Positions 36,024 to 47,440 of a stretch of DNA of 64,000 nt are shown in pieces. Below the pieces are notes generated by a model that did no database searches, was not told the origin of the DNA, and saw nothing but the letters and a program-made list of their open reading frames with translations. The position numbers and the translations under genes are program-made. The stretch is taken from positions 558,001-622,000 of the forward strand of contig JAENRS010000022.1 of the NCBI GenBank assembly GCA_018466975.1, written 5' to 3'. Each line of letters begins with the position of its first letter. The first letter of the stretch is position 1. Origin of the DNA: Sparassis latifolia. Taxonomy: Eukaryota; Basidiomycota; Agaricomycetes; Polyporales; Sparassidaceae.

Positions 36024-36622
36024 GCTGTGTGGGTGTTTTGGAAACTTTTGCGTCCAACGGATACTCCTCAGAGCGCCACCCCTACATACCTGGTCAGCAC
36101 TGGGAAATTTCGATGTTCAGCGAGTGAAGGGTATACAGTACCTCATGCACACGTACTAGCCAGCACACTTCAACCTGAGTAGATGTAAGTTATTTGTTTG
36201 CGTCAGAAGGTGTCAGTTACATACCGAATGCACATGGACCGTACAGAAATGTTCTTGACATTCGAAATCAAATGCTTGAAGCCTGTAAGCCGGCCCCGCG
36301 AGGGATTCGGGGACCGGTCAGTAGCGGGCATGTACGGTACTTAGCGCTGCCTGAGGCCAATTCAGAGAAGTCCTTACGTAAGCATATCTGAACCACCTCA
36401 AGTTACTCCGACCATGTCCCAGAGTCTCTCTGAACGACACTAGCACGATCTTTCATAGTTGGCGGAGTACCAAGTCAGTTTCCTCATTTTTTGTGCGGCT
36501 ACTTGTGATTTTATGGTTTGAATACATCCTCAGCTTGCTGGATGTTCCGAGCGCCCCACGTGCGTGACTGTCATACATGCAACCAACCAGCACGGAACTC
36601 AGGACGAACACTCCTTCCCACC
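36024..36622. other. Divergent intergenic region (VWA8 / CLN3)
   Basis: This 599-base stretch separates the VWA8 and CLN3 starts and should hold both promoters. Open frames are short and unremarkable. I see no TATA box or repeat. Confidence 0.45.
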
Positions 36623-38919
36623 ATGTCAAGTGTGAATGGTGAATTCACTACTTGACGTTATCTCGGACAACTACGAATTACAACCAATGCTCACGCCATC
36701 TGAACCACATACTCAGACTAATGCTGCGCTATCAATCAGGTGCAAAGTCGTAGGGAGTCTACGAGCGATCGTCTCACCGTAGATATATCAGGAGAGGATG
36801 CGTCACTTCTTTCGGGAGACAGTGCGGAAGGTGACTTGAAGGAAGGTGAGTGAAACTGCTCTCTTTTTACGGGTATCCTGAAGGCTAGCAGACTCGTCGA
36901 CCGAGATGTGGAAGGAGAAGTACGCATAGCCATGTCTTCGAGGTCGCACTGCTACTGGAAGTATGACCTTTTAGAACGGAATTGACCTGTGTTTATCAAC
37001 AGGGTCATCGGGACTGCTCCTGCGACTTGGACTGTCCTTCTTTCTTTTTGGTTTCATCAATAATGGTGTGTCCAATCTCATTAGCTATCTTCAACTATCC
37101 TCTTAATTTCTGTCAAACGCGCCAAGTCCTCTACGTCATCATTCTGTCCGCTGCACTTGACCTCGTGCCGCCATCTACGCCGAAAGGTATCATTGCATTC
37201 TGCAACATTTTTCCAGCCCTTGTTGCCAAACTTGGATGGCCGTATCTGCTGAAGGGTCGAATACGATACTCACGGCGTCTACTTGGCTGTTGTGTTATCA
37301 GTGTCAGCGGCATGATAGTGAGTTTGTTGTCCGCGTTCCAAAGACCGTGTTCCAATATGACGATACCTGATGTCGTAGGTCGTAGCTCTATCTGATAGCC
37401 TGTCTATGAGACTTCTGGGGATATCGTTTGCATCATTCTCTTCAGGTATGGTCTCGGTTATGTCGTTTAGAGTTCATTTGCTGATGTGAATAAATCTGCA
37501 AGGACTGGGTGAACTTACCTTTTTGCAGTTATCGGTACGATATCATCCCCCTTCCGTTGCAGGTCGCAGCGTCAGGTAAGTAATAAGTTTCATGGGGACA
37601 AATCTCAACTGAATATCCTACTCATCCAGCTATTTTGCTTCGGGAACTGGTGCGGCTGGTCTTGTCGGTGCATTTCTCTGGTGGGAACTCAGGGGACTAG
37701 GTGTCCGTATCGGCGTTGGATTGTCCTCTGTGCGTCTATACGGCCTCTCAATTGCGCCGTGAAGTATGAATCACTGACCGAGTATGGTAGGTCCTTCCTC
37801 TCGCCATTCCGTTGGCGTATTTCCTCCTACTGCCCCGCCCCTCTGCGTTTTCCTCTATGAATTCGTCGTCCTATGAAGAACCAGCACCTTCCGTTATCCC
37901 ATATGCCGCACTATCTACCACCGACGATGAGGATGGTCCGTTGCCTTCGGAGCCAGAAGTAGACGTCGAGCACAAGCGTCCCGTTGGCCTGTCAGCTAGT
38001 GATAAGTGGAGGCTGGCCAAGCCTCTGTTGACGAGGTACATGTTACCACTGTGTAAGTAGTCAAATTCTTCATCAATGATGCGTATTTCAACCAATATTT
38101 GTTGCAGTCTGCGTGTATCTGGCGAGTCTCATTCATGCTATATGTGTTCTGCGACTGATGATTTTGCAACCTTTTGTTAGTTTGAATACATTATCAATCA
38201 GGTAAGATGGTTTAGCCATTCACATTTACCGCGATTTGGCTCATAGATGTCGTTGTAGGGTGTTGCACCAACCCTAGTATATCCTGTACCTCCACCAGAC
38301 CAGTACTGGCTTATGAGCAAACTCATACACTCTATTAGGGACTACTATCCACTCTGGCAGGTACGTATCACTTCATCTGAGCGGAATTCACAGATCATAA
38401 TATTGGACTAAATGCTCGCAGTTGGTGTATCAGACGACCGTGTTCTTCTCCCGCTCTTCGATCTCTATTGGTCTCCCACCACTGCCCGGTCGTCTCCTCT
38501 CGCTACCGGCGATCCTTCAGGCAATTGTTCTGAGTACGCTGACCTTTGAATCTGCCGTCGGGATCTTCGGAGACCAGTCAGAAGGTCTCAGTTTCTTCCT
38601 CGTCTTTTTCCTTATAAGCATTGAGGGAATATGTGGCGGTTTGGCCTAGTAAGTATTTCCTTGATTCCGGACGCTGTCTTTCTGACGTCGACCGCCCCTC
38701 AGCGTCAACGTCTTTTACCGCATTAACCAGGAGCGGCACGACAGTTCGGAGGACGTGGACCCGGAGCACTCGAAACAGGAGCGGGAGTTTAAGATCGGCT
38801 CTATGGGCCTCGCAGACTCGACTGGCATCGTCTTTGCGTCCCTCCTTGCCATGCCTACGGAGGTGGAGCTGTGTAGAGTGCAGGTACGGCGCGGGAAGAT
38901 GTTCTGCCAGAGTTTGTAG
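36623..38919 (+). CDS. BTN1: Battenin/CLN3 family vacuolar membrane protein
   Basis: CLN3/Btn1 is a multi-pass lysosomal or vacuolar membrane protein linked to pH and amino-acid homeostasis. Coding sequence seen: RESTSDRLTVDISGEDASLL, then after a GTGAGT intron SSGLLLRLGLSFFLFGFINN, then VLYVIILSAALDLVPPSTPK, GIIAFCNIFPALVAKLGWPY, ISVSGMIVVALSDSLSMRLL, SFASFSSGLGELTFLQLS, FASGTGAAGLVGAFLWWELR, VLPLAIPLAYFLLLPRP, LYPVPPPDQYW-type loop, LVYQTTVFFSRSSISIGLPP, EGLSFFLVFFLISIEGICGG and NVFYRINQERHD. It ends GLADSTGIVFASLLAMPTEV and RRGKMFCQSL with TAG at 38917-38919. The terminal CQSL is a possible CaaX prenylation box, as in human CLN3. The first coding exon is inferred: ATGTCAAGT at 36623-36631 spliced to GTGCAAAGT, giving MSSVQSRRESTS. 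The body is firm, the start less so. Confidence 0.9.
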
Positions 38920-39203
38920 TATATAGATGCACTTCTACTTGTCTTTATTGTATCAGTCTGCCATATGGAATCATCATAATTTGTCTTGCGTTTCTGTTCG
39001 TCTTCCATTGCTGGAGCACTGTATCCTCTTTTGAGCGTCACAAACTGTAGTCACGCGACCGTGACATTTTTGTGAATTTGGGAGAATTTCTCGAGACTTT
39101 CCGCTGACCCTGCACTCTGTCCTCGAGCGCTCACTTCACTTTTCTTCTATACCACCCACACACTCCATCAGTCTGCCTTGTATCTGTCCATGTCAGCATT
39201 TCA

Positions 39204-40576
39204 ATGGAAGAAAAGCGCGCCAAAACGTAAGCATACCCTCGAATCTCCAGGAAATATGTGTGCTCATCAGCCGCAGTTTGGACGCGCTGTCGACGTTCAT
39301 TCAGTCGCAGAGAGATTTGCTTGCACAAACGCAGTCCGACATAACACGCCTAAGGGAATTAAGAGATGAAGTTGCAGAGGCCCCTCCTGATTCACTGGAT
39401 GATGTCGGTGACAAGGTGTGTCCCTCGTTCCATCTGAAGTATTTACTTAGTGCTTAGGGCTGGGCAGCTGAAAGCTAGCTCCACTAGATTGAGCGGACAA
39501 CTGGACTACATGCCCCCATTGCCAGATGATATTGACTGGTCTCTCTTCAAGGGCTGCGGTGAATATAATTTCTCCTCTACTTCCCATCTTGGTTCTGATT
39601 TTTTCCAGACCCGACGCCCCTCAAAGAGCTCGCCGCCGGTTGCCGACAGGCGTATGCACAGCGCAATGAGCCGCCTGCAACACAGCACTCTGAACTTTCT
39701 GAGCTTCAAAAGCTAGTCAAGGACGCTCGCGTCCACATGGTCGATCCTGTCCTGGCTGCTTACAGCTACCTAGCTGAAATGTCGGAAGACGAGGAGGAAG
39801 AGGTAGACCCGGAGGTATGCCGGAGTGCGCGCGAGCGGGAGAAGATTCGTGAGCTCAAGAAGCGCCGTCTTGACGATACCTCTGTACCAGGGTTCGGCGG
39901 ACTGCGGCGGCACCGTGCGAATGGCGTTTTTGTGCGTCGGGATCAGGCGGACGAGAGTGCAGAGGTGGACATTTCGTGTAACGCGTATGGAGACGGAGAC
40001 GCTGAAGGCGATCCGTCGATGGTTGGATCTGGCTCTGAGGTTGTGCCGATGGACGTGGACACGCCGCCCACGTCGGTTACGTCTCCTCTCTCGGCTGTCT
40101 CTGGTCTACCTCCTTCACACCCACCTGTTCATGGGAAGCCTGTGCGGGAGCGCCGTCAAACTAGGAAGGCGAAAGAAGCAGCCCCTCCTGCAGATGTGCG
40201 CGCGAAGCCAAAGGGAAGACGCGAAACTGCACCGAAGTCAGCGGACTTGCCCCCGGAGCCTGCTTCTTCTTCTGTTGCACCGCAGAAGGAGAAGAGTAAG
40301 CAGAAGTCCGAGACATACAAGCAGGCGTGGTCCGTTTCGGAGCAGCATCTGCTCGAGCGCCTGCTGGAGGAGATCCCGGAGGGCGAGAAGAATCGGTAAG
40401 CCGACCGTATGTCCACTTGAAACTTAACTGTTGTCTCACAAATGGTGGTCAGGTGGCTCAAGATATCGCAGGCGATGAATTCACGGCGGACGGCGCGACA
40501 GGTCGCGAGCCGGGTGCAGAAATACTTCGAAAAGCTCAAGCGTTTCGGGCTGGATGTGGGCAAAAGTACGATATGA
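39204..40576 (+). CDS. ZZZ3-type Myb/SANT-domain protein
   Basis: The C-terminal domain matches the Myb-like domain of ZZZ3, a histone-acetyltransferase (ATAC) subunit in animals: YKQAWSVSEQHLLERLLEEI, then, across an intron, RWLKISQAMNSRRTARQVAS and RVQKYFEKLKRFGLDVGKST, with stop at 40574-40576. The start is MEEKRAKT on a 23-base exon (39204-39226) spliced to RSLDALSTFIQSQRDLLAQT, a likely coiled coil continuing QSDITRLRELRDEVAEAPPD. Next come QLDYMPPLPDDIDWSLFKGC and PTPLKELAAGCRQAYAQRNE. The middle is acidic then Pro/Lys-rich (AEMSEDEEEEVDPEVCRSAR, KPVRERRQTRKAKEAAPPAD) and probably disordered. I see no ZZ zinc finger, so only the Myb domain is shared. A chromatin role is inferred from the domain. 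It lies close downstream of CLN3, same strand. Confidence 0.83.
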
Positions 40577-40840
40577 AAATCCAGTTTCGCTTATAATTTA
40601 TGTCGACCTTGCTGTATCTCGTAGTTGTTCCTTTGTATATCCTCGCATATCCTGTCGTTTTGCTGCGTGCATCGTCTGATACGGTTTTGTGAACACCTTG
40701 CCAGTGAATGGCGAGATCATATGACCTGCAATTCTCCGTGTTCAATTACAGCCACTGCTCCGATCCGACATTCAGCCTAGCTCTGCCAGCGACTATAGCA
40801 CTCCTTACGTTCCCTTACCGGATTGTCTGCAAACGACATC

Positions 40841-41834
40841 ATGACCACCGGATTCGACCCGAACACTGCGCAAAATCTGGTTGAGGTGAGATGTTTTCGC
40901 TGAATTGGTTGCTCTTCGGACAGTGCTCAATATTTCATCGAAGTAGATTGAGAAACAGTAAGTGACGTGTCATTTGGACGACCAGAGGAACAGAAGGGCG
41001 AGATATTTACTACAAAACACAGGTTTGCCGTGAAAGCCGTCGAACATGCCCAGGTGCGTCTACAAATTGTATGCTACCGCACACAATTCACGTCTGCGTT
41101 TCTGCCAACAGACTTATTGGAACCTCCTGGAGAAGGTGGACCCATGCAACCTGAGGTTGACTAAGTGCGTGTTTCGGTAGTACTTAGACGTCGTGCTGAT
41201 ACCTGCGCGGTGTCAGGCTGGACGACGAGATCTTCGAGCACATAAAGTCCGAGTTCCCGGAGCTGGCAGAGGAGCCATACGACACAGTCTTGAAGATCGA
41301 CGAGGAGTGGATGAAGAGCGCCGAAGGCAAGGAGAGGTGGAGAAATTCATGCAGGCGTGAGTGACCCGCCTGCGCCGTATATTGTATGTTCGTGATTGTG
41401 AGCGCCGCAGGTACGAGAAAAAAGTCCAGGACTACAACTTCGGCTCGCTGATCCGCACGGACGCGCGCGGGGAGTACGACGAGAAGAACACAATGTTTGG
41501 TGAGCAGGCATTATCACTTTCTACGCAATTCGTGCGCTGAACCTTGGGTGTAGTGACACGAATGCAGGTTCGTATTTGCCCATTCTGTTCAACGCAATGT
41601 ACTGATGCATGTCATTGTGCTCATGCTGGTCGCTAGTTCTATGCCTATGAGGTATGTTATTGCCCATGCGCGCACGAGTTACGTCTTACTTTCCCGTGAT
41701 AGATCGCACGCAACAGACTCGGCCTGAACGACGCCGCACACGCCAAGGCCAAGGCAGACGCCGAAAAGGAGAAGGCAAGGAAAGAGAAAGAACGGGAGGC
41801 AAAGAACAAGAAAAATAAGTCGAACGGTAGATAG
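40841..41834 (+). CDS. PBDC1 / YPL225W family protein
   Basis: PBDC1-family proteins are small conserved eukaryotic proteins; the yeast member YPL225W has been reported as a ribosome-linked chaperone for eEF1A synthesis. Exons spell MTTGFDPNTAQNLVE, IEKQ, FAVKAVEHAQ, TYWNLLEKVDPCNLRLTK, LDDEIFEHIKSEFPELAEEP, YDTVLKIDEEWMKSAEGKER, then YEKKVQDYNFGSLIRTDARG, EYDEKNTMF, VTRMQ, FYAYE, IARNRLGLNDAAHAKAKADA and a Lys/Glu-rich tail ending KSNGR. Three exons are only 11, 14 and 15 bases (40947-40957, 41554-41567, 41637-41651). The frame breaks at about 41337-41345: the text encodes RWRNSCRR and then hits a stop after the splice. One extra base there would give the conserved KFMQA before YEKK. I take this as a sequence error. 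Confidence 0.88.
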
Positions 41835-42201
41835 CGCTGGTGTGTGGATATTTTTTGTCCCTTTGGGTTGTCGTAGAGTTTTCGTCTCGGAGTGGTGTAT
41901 ATTATTGTGTATACATAGTATCCATCCTAGCACGACTTGTCGAAGTCAACGTTGGGGATGTGCTCAGGCTCAGGCAAGCGATCTGCATAACCACCGAACA
42001 TGAATTTGTCATAGCAATCGTAACGTCATATATGCAAAGTACAGCTCGTCAAAGCTTCAAGCTTCATGAAGGAATGCAAGCTAAATAAGCAACATACAGT
42101 CTACACGAGATCATGATGAAATGGATGCACTGAAAGCAACAAAAGAATTTAGTTTCTGTCCGCTGAGGTCAATCAAGAAGTACGCTTATGCACGAACGCC
42201 C
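41835..42201. other. Convergent 3' intergenic region
   Basis: This 367-base stretch between PBDC1 and the 42202-44533 gene appears to be 3' flank only. Confidence 0.5.
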
Positions 42202-44533
42202 TCACTGCTTCTCCTGGTCAAAATACGCGACAAGCTGGCCAACGGGAACCTTAGGTTTTCCGGGCATGACTTTCGGAGGATCTGGGAAGGCAGTCGCCAG
42301 TGCCTCCTTCGTCTGTCTGCGGACGACAAGCGGATCCACGAACTTCCCAGAAGTGGGCGGAACGGGTGTAAAGCTAGGGTGGGAGATACCCAGTCCAAAC
42401 CTGTCTGTTGAACGCGAACGGAGACGGACATTAAGTGGCGTGACGGGTGATGGTGCAGCGAGGGCTGGCGCCATCGGAGAATACATCGATTGAGGCCGCA
42501 CGCGTGCTCTCGACTTCGAGGAAGGATCGGAGGCGACGGCCAGTTCATTATGCCTCGCCATCGACTTCCCGATGGTATCATCCTTTCCGAGTGAACTGTC
42601 AGAATCGTCGGTGATATCTTGGGTATCGTCATAGGCTGATGCAGGAGACGTCGAGAAAAAGGCGGTGCTGATTTCCCGCGATTGGGTACGAGAATGGGGT
42701 GTTGCTGGCTGCTCGCGATCAATACGACTTGCTGACATGATCGGCCCACCCAACGCAACTGTATAACGTTTCCGGGGGGTGGGACTCATGCTGTCCTGGC
42801 GATACGCCGATGGATTGGGACGGGGAAGAGAAGACGGGCTTGCAGACGTCATGGGAGACGCCGAACGTGGAAGTCCAGCTGGAGAAACACTAGCGGAAGA
42901 ATTCTCGGTAGGTAGGCCCGAGATGGATGTCTGCCTCATCTTCGAAGTAGATATAAGTGAAGAAGGCGGCGAGTTGGGAGGCGAGAATGGGCCTTGGCTG
43001 AGCAATGCTGTTTCTGGTGGTGTAGCATAGTCGCCCGTGGGGTATGGCAAACGTGTCCGGGAGTTCTGGGAGCCGATAGGTGGACTGGTGGAACCCGAGA
43101 TCTTCGGAGGAGTAGTCGTAGGGCTCGTAGAAACTTGGTTAGAAATGGACCGCACCGCAATGGACGTAGATGAGACCGCAACAGAGGACGTAGCAGACGG
43201 AGCCCGAGTGATGGATGCGGAATTTCGTGAAGGCCCAGAGGAAAGATTGCCAGGCGCTGTAATCATCTTCGCCATTTCGCGACCCAACTCACTTAGACGG
43301 CCTTGGAGCTCTGCGAGCTCCTCTCTCACTTCATCCATAGCAGCGGCTGCATCACCATTCTCGCCGTCTGTACTGCCTTTCTCCTTCTCGCCTTTATCCT
43401 TCTCTACTAACCATCGTTCAACGTCATCCATGCGCTCCTCTAGAGCCCGGACATGACCTACAGTCCACTTCTCCAGCTTTTCAAAACGCTTGACAATCGT
43501 AAGCAGAGTCCCTGGCACGTCCAGCGTACCCTGAGAGTCAAATTGCGCGTACAGTGGAGGAGGCGCACGGCCATCGTTTGAACGTAGTGGAGAAGCTGCC
43601 AGACTAGGAGGAGTGCTGGGCTGGCCGCGGGGGAACGGGACGGGAGAAGACGACGCTGCAGAGATGGGGCGTGGCGGGATAGCGCGCGGTGGTGTAACTG
43701 GAGCAGTCGCCAGTCCAGGCTGTACGAACGACGGACCATCCAACCTCCCATCTCCAGACGACGGCCATTCCTTGCTTTTCTGTTTCATCTTCTCAGTCTT
43801 CTTCTTGTCCTTCTCCAATTCCTTTTCGCGTGCTTTCGTTTCCTGTATGATCTGTTGCGCTGGAGTAAGAGGCTCTTTAGTCGGCGTGAGCTTGGTTTTC
43901 GCCAAATACCACCAGCTGGCGTCCTTCTGCGACGAGGAAGGCGAAGGCGGTGTGGCTGGCATCGTCTGTGCACGCGACGGCGAAGGTAACGAGTTGGGCG
44001 GACCACCATCTCCGTGCAACATGGCTAGGACGCGTTCTTCCACTGTTCGTCTGTCCTCCGCTTCCGTCATTATGATACGTTCGGCCTCACGCCTGCTTCT
44101 CTCTCGCTCCCTCTCCGCTTCTGCTTCAAGCTCGTCGTCTGTCGGAAGATGATTGTTGGCACGGGGGCTCATGAGCGATCCTACCCGCTGAGCAATGTTT
44201 GCGGCGAATTTGGCTACAGATGGGGTTGGCGAACGCGAGCGTTGTTCGCCCCAGGGTCGCGACTCAATAGATTCGAGAGTGGAACCGTCGTCGCTGAGTT
44301 CGCCTGTCTTCGGGTCCAACGTCAAGCTCTGCCGAAGAGGAGACGGTGGTCGTCGATGTCCATAGACAGGTTCTGGCTAACAGCCCAGGCACTCAACGAG
44401 AGATCCGAATTACTCTGTGAGGGAGACTGACCAGATCGAGAGGCGACGGTGGAGGCAACGACGGCGAGGTCATGCGCCTTGGCTTGACATTGGTCGGAGA
44501 TGGAGGAGCGAGACTTGAGGTAGAGCTTGCCAT
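42202..44533 (-). CDS. Basidiomycete low-complexity coiled-coil protein, function unknown
   Basis: I do not recognise a family. Exon 1 starts at ATG 44533 (MASSTSSLAPPSPTNVKPRR) and ends PLDL at a GTCAGT donor. A CTTCGGCAG acceptor joins it to SLTLDPKTGELSDDGSTLES. The second exon is a single frame of about 700 codons. It has a charged helix (DELEAEAERERERSRREAER followed by IIMTEAEDRRTVEERVLAML), a Lys/Glu-rich helix, a long Pro/Ser region, and a coiled coil that begins TIVKRFEKLEKWTVGHVRAL and runs through EEVREELAELQGRLSELGRE-type heptads. Very Ser/Pro-rich sequence follows, ending KPKVPVGQLVAYFDQEKQ. The many SP and RS sites suggest phosphorylation. No membrane segment or enzyme motif is present. 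Coding status is strong because of the long open frame and the clean splice. Confidence 0.8.
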
Positions 44534-45266
44534 AGTGCCCGCTGCGATATGCGTTTGCCGACCAGACTGTTCGACGAGCACGAGGCTCGAGCTCGCCGTC
44601 GCCGACGAAGTTGAAGGAGCGTGACCCTCGACAGGGAGAGTCACGCCGTGACAGTGTGCGTTCAAATATGGTGATTGCTGTCCAGAAAAGGCAGGTAAGT
44701 AAGAACAAAGCCAGGTACAACACCGACTTTGCACAGGGCGATAATTCTCCCAATTCTCCAGAAAGCCTTCCTCGGAACTGGAGAACGTCGCATATCACTC
44801 CTTCCTTGGAGCACATCCCGAATGTATTTTGCCAGATCTTCGGAAAGCGAGCTGTGTGTCGTGCTGTTCAAAACGACGTCAGGGTTCGAAATTCTCCTTA
44901 CCTCCCACTCCAACTCATTAGCATCATCATACCTTCACCCTGCTCCAATGCGAATTCTCATATAGACAACCTCCCTCAGTGTGACCATACAGAATATACT
45001 TATGTACAATCTGATCTCTGATCCGAGGAAGTGGGAGGGAACGTGAGAGGCATCAGTGAAAAAAGAGGTCCTGTCTAAAATTCTGATCACGTACCTCTCC
45101 TGTTGTTCTACAACATACCTCGAGCATTCATAAAACCGGCTGAACATCGTGCAATTTGAGACAGAATTAACTCGGTGGTGATTATACGTCACGAAGTCAC
45201 GCGAGTCACGCTACAGGGTGCCCTTAAATTCTCTCCCTTGCTGATCATCCTCAACTTTCGACCACC
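44534..45266. other. Divergent intergenic region (coiled-coil protein / LCB1)
   Basis: This 733-base stretch between divergent starts should hold both promoters. Minus-strand open frames continue for a while upstream of 44533 but look like extensions of chance frames. No clear TATA box is seen. Confidence 0.45.
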
Positions 45267-47102
45267 ATGAGCGGCACGACGACGAGCTGGGAGCCTTTCG
45301 TTTCTTTTGCTACGTATTCTCTCTCGACATTAGAGACCACTTTCTCTAAAATACCCGGTTCGGCGGTCGTCGCGCGATACGTGAAGTCGTCGCATCAGAA
45401 CGACCCAGGGCGGACGCTGCTTGAGGTGATCCTCATCATCTTCGCCATACGCACTCTGCTGCAGTCGCGCACGCGTGCGGACCACTCGGGCAAGCACTTT
45501 ATCCAGTTCGACGAAAAGGTGCGTCCCCGCGGGGTCATCGAAGTTCCAAGTGCACTTATTGTCTCTCCACAGGAAATCGATGACCTGGTGTCGGAATGGA
45601 CTCCAGAGCCGCTCGGGCAACCTCTCACTGCGAGACAGCAGGCAGACCTTGCTGCGGCTCCGATCATTGTTGGACCGACGGGTCCGAAGCCTAAGCTGGC
45701 ATCGGGCAAGACGGTCGTTAACCTGGCGAGCTACAACTTTACTGGGCTGGCCGGGAACCAGGACATCAAGGACCGAGGCGTGGAGACGCTGCGCAAGTAC
45801 GGGCTTGGGAGCTGTGGACCGCCAGGGTTCTACGGGACGCAGGGTACGTCCACGTCCGTCCGTGCCTGGCGCGTGTGCCGTGGGAAGGACGCTGACACGG
45901 TGTGTGCGTTACCGCCGCAGATGTGCACATCCAGCTGGAGCAGGACATCGCCGACTTCCTCGGCACTGAAGCGGCCATCATATACTCGCAGGCATTCTCG
46001 ACGGTCGGCTCGGTGATACCCGCGTTTTGCAAGCGGGGGGACGTGATTGTCGCGGACCGTGGGGTGAACTTTGCGATTCAGAAGGGCCTGCAGATTTCGC
46101 GCTGCACGGTGCGGTGGTATGACCACGACAACATGGAGAGCCTGGAGCAAGTGCTGGAGAGCGTAGAGAAGGAGCGGCGGAAGAAGAAGGCACCGCTGAC
46201 GCGGCGGTTCATCGTGACGGAGGGCATCTTTGACCATGATGGGGCGATGTCGGACTTGCCGAAGCTGGTGGGTACAGCCCGCGCCTGATGGGCGACTCTG
46301 CTGACGGGCGAAGGACAGGTGGAGCTGAAGTTCAAGTACAAGTACCGGCTTATTCTGGACGAGAGCGTATCGTTTGGGGGCGTCGGTAGGACCGGCCGTG
46401 GGCTTACGGAGCTCTACAACGTTCCGGTGAGTGCGTTGGGGAGCTGCGGGGCGTAGGCGACCTAACACGACGTTTCAGGCGTCTCAAGTGGACATGCTGG
46501 TGGGCTCGCTCGCGAATGGCCTCACGGCCTGCGGTGGGTTCTGCGCTGGCTCGCGCGTTGTCGTCGACCACCAGCGGATCAACGGAACCTCGTTCGTGTT
46601 CTCTGCCGCGATGCCCGCCATGCTTGCCGTGGCGGCATCGGAGGGTATCAATATCCTTCGCAACACGCCCTCAATTCTGAGCACGCTTCAGGAGAACGTG
46701 CGCGCGGTGCGTGCAATCCTGGACAAGATTGACTGCGTCTCCATCCCGTCGCACCCCGCCAGCCCGATCATCCACATCAATGTGCGGTCCGCTGTGCCTG
46801 CGCACCCGCCTACCACTCCCAGCACTCCCAGCAAGCCGTCAAATCCCATGTCAGCGCAGTCGCGTGATACCCCGCAGCCCGATATCGACTTGGAGGAGCG
46901 CCTCTTGCAGGAGATAGTCGAGGAATGTCTCGTGCAGGGTGTTATGGTCACGCGTGCGCACCGCCTTCGCGGCCAGGAGCTCACCGAGGCCCGTCCCAGC
47001 GTGCGCCTGGCGCTTACCTCCGCGCTCCCACGCAAGGAGTGCGAGAAGGCGGCGCAGGTCATCAAGGCTGCGTGCGTTAAGGTGCTCAGCAAGCGTCGGT
47101 GA
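45267..47102 (+). CDS. LCB1: Serine palmitoyltransferase subunit 1 (LCB1/SPTLC1)
   Basis: LCB1 pairs with LCB2 in the ER to condense serine with palmitoyl-CoA, the first step of sphingolipid synthesis. The start [20 protein letters not shown] is followed by a hydrophobic segment ([16 protein letters not shown]). The alpha-oxoamine synthase fold then reads [117 protein letters not shown] and [20 protein letters not shown]. The last motif lacks the PLP-binding lysine that LCB2 carries, as expected for subunit 1. The cysteine in [10 protein letters not shown] matches the residue mutated in human HSAN1. Introns interrupt after FDEK, GTQ, PKL and NVP. Stop is at 47100-47102. Good reading throughout. 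Confidence 0.95.
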
Positions 47103-47440
47103 TTCTACGCTGGCTAGTGCGAGAACGGTCTTCTCAATCGTTGGAAATTACTATCTTATATATCGTTAAAGCTCGTTTATACCTCTTGTTGTTGCTTTAT
47201 GAACACAGCTCTAGCTTGTGCAATTTTATTGAGGTCCCGTGGATCGCTAGCTGCTAGATGACATCCTCGTGATATTTGACTTCAGAATGCATCCCCGACT
47301 CGCAGCGAGGTTACCGGATTATGCAAGCCATCCGGTTTATAGACGCATGCGGCGAGCAGGCACCTCCCCAAGGTTGACCATCTCTGCTCGAGGCATATTC
47401 GTTGCCTTCCAAAGTCTGTGCAAACCACATTGACAGCGAA
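47103..47440. other. Intergenic between LCB1 and the SDR gene
   Basis: This 338-base stretch is the LCB1 3' flank and the SDR promoter region. Nothing specific was recognised. Confidence 0.5.

Noticed and set aside
38920..39050. Hydrophobic C-terminal extension of CLN3 (PYGIIIICLAFLFVF)
   Set aside because: It requires splicing past a stop that already gives a family-like C-terminus with a CaaX box. It was kept only as an alternative.
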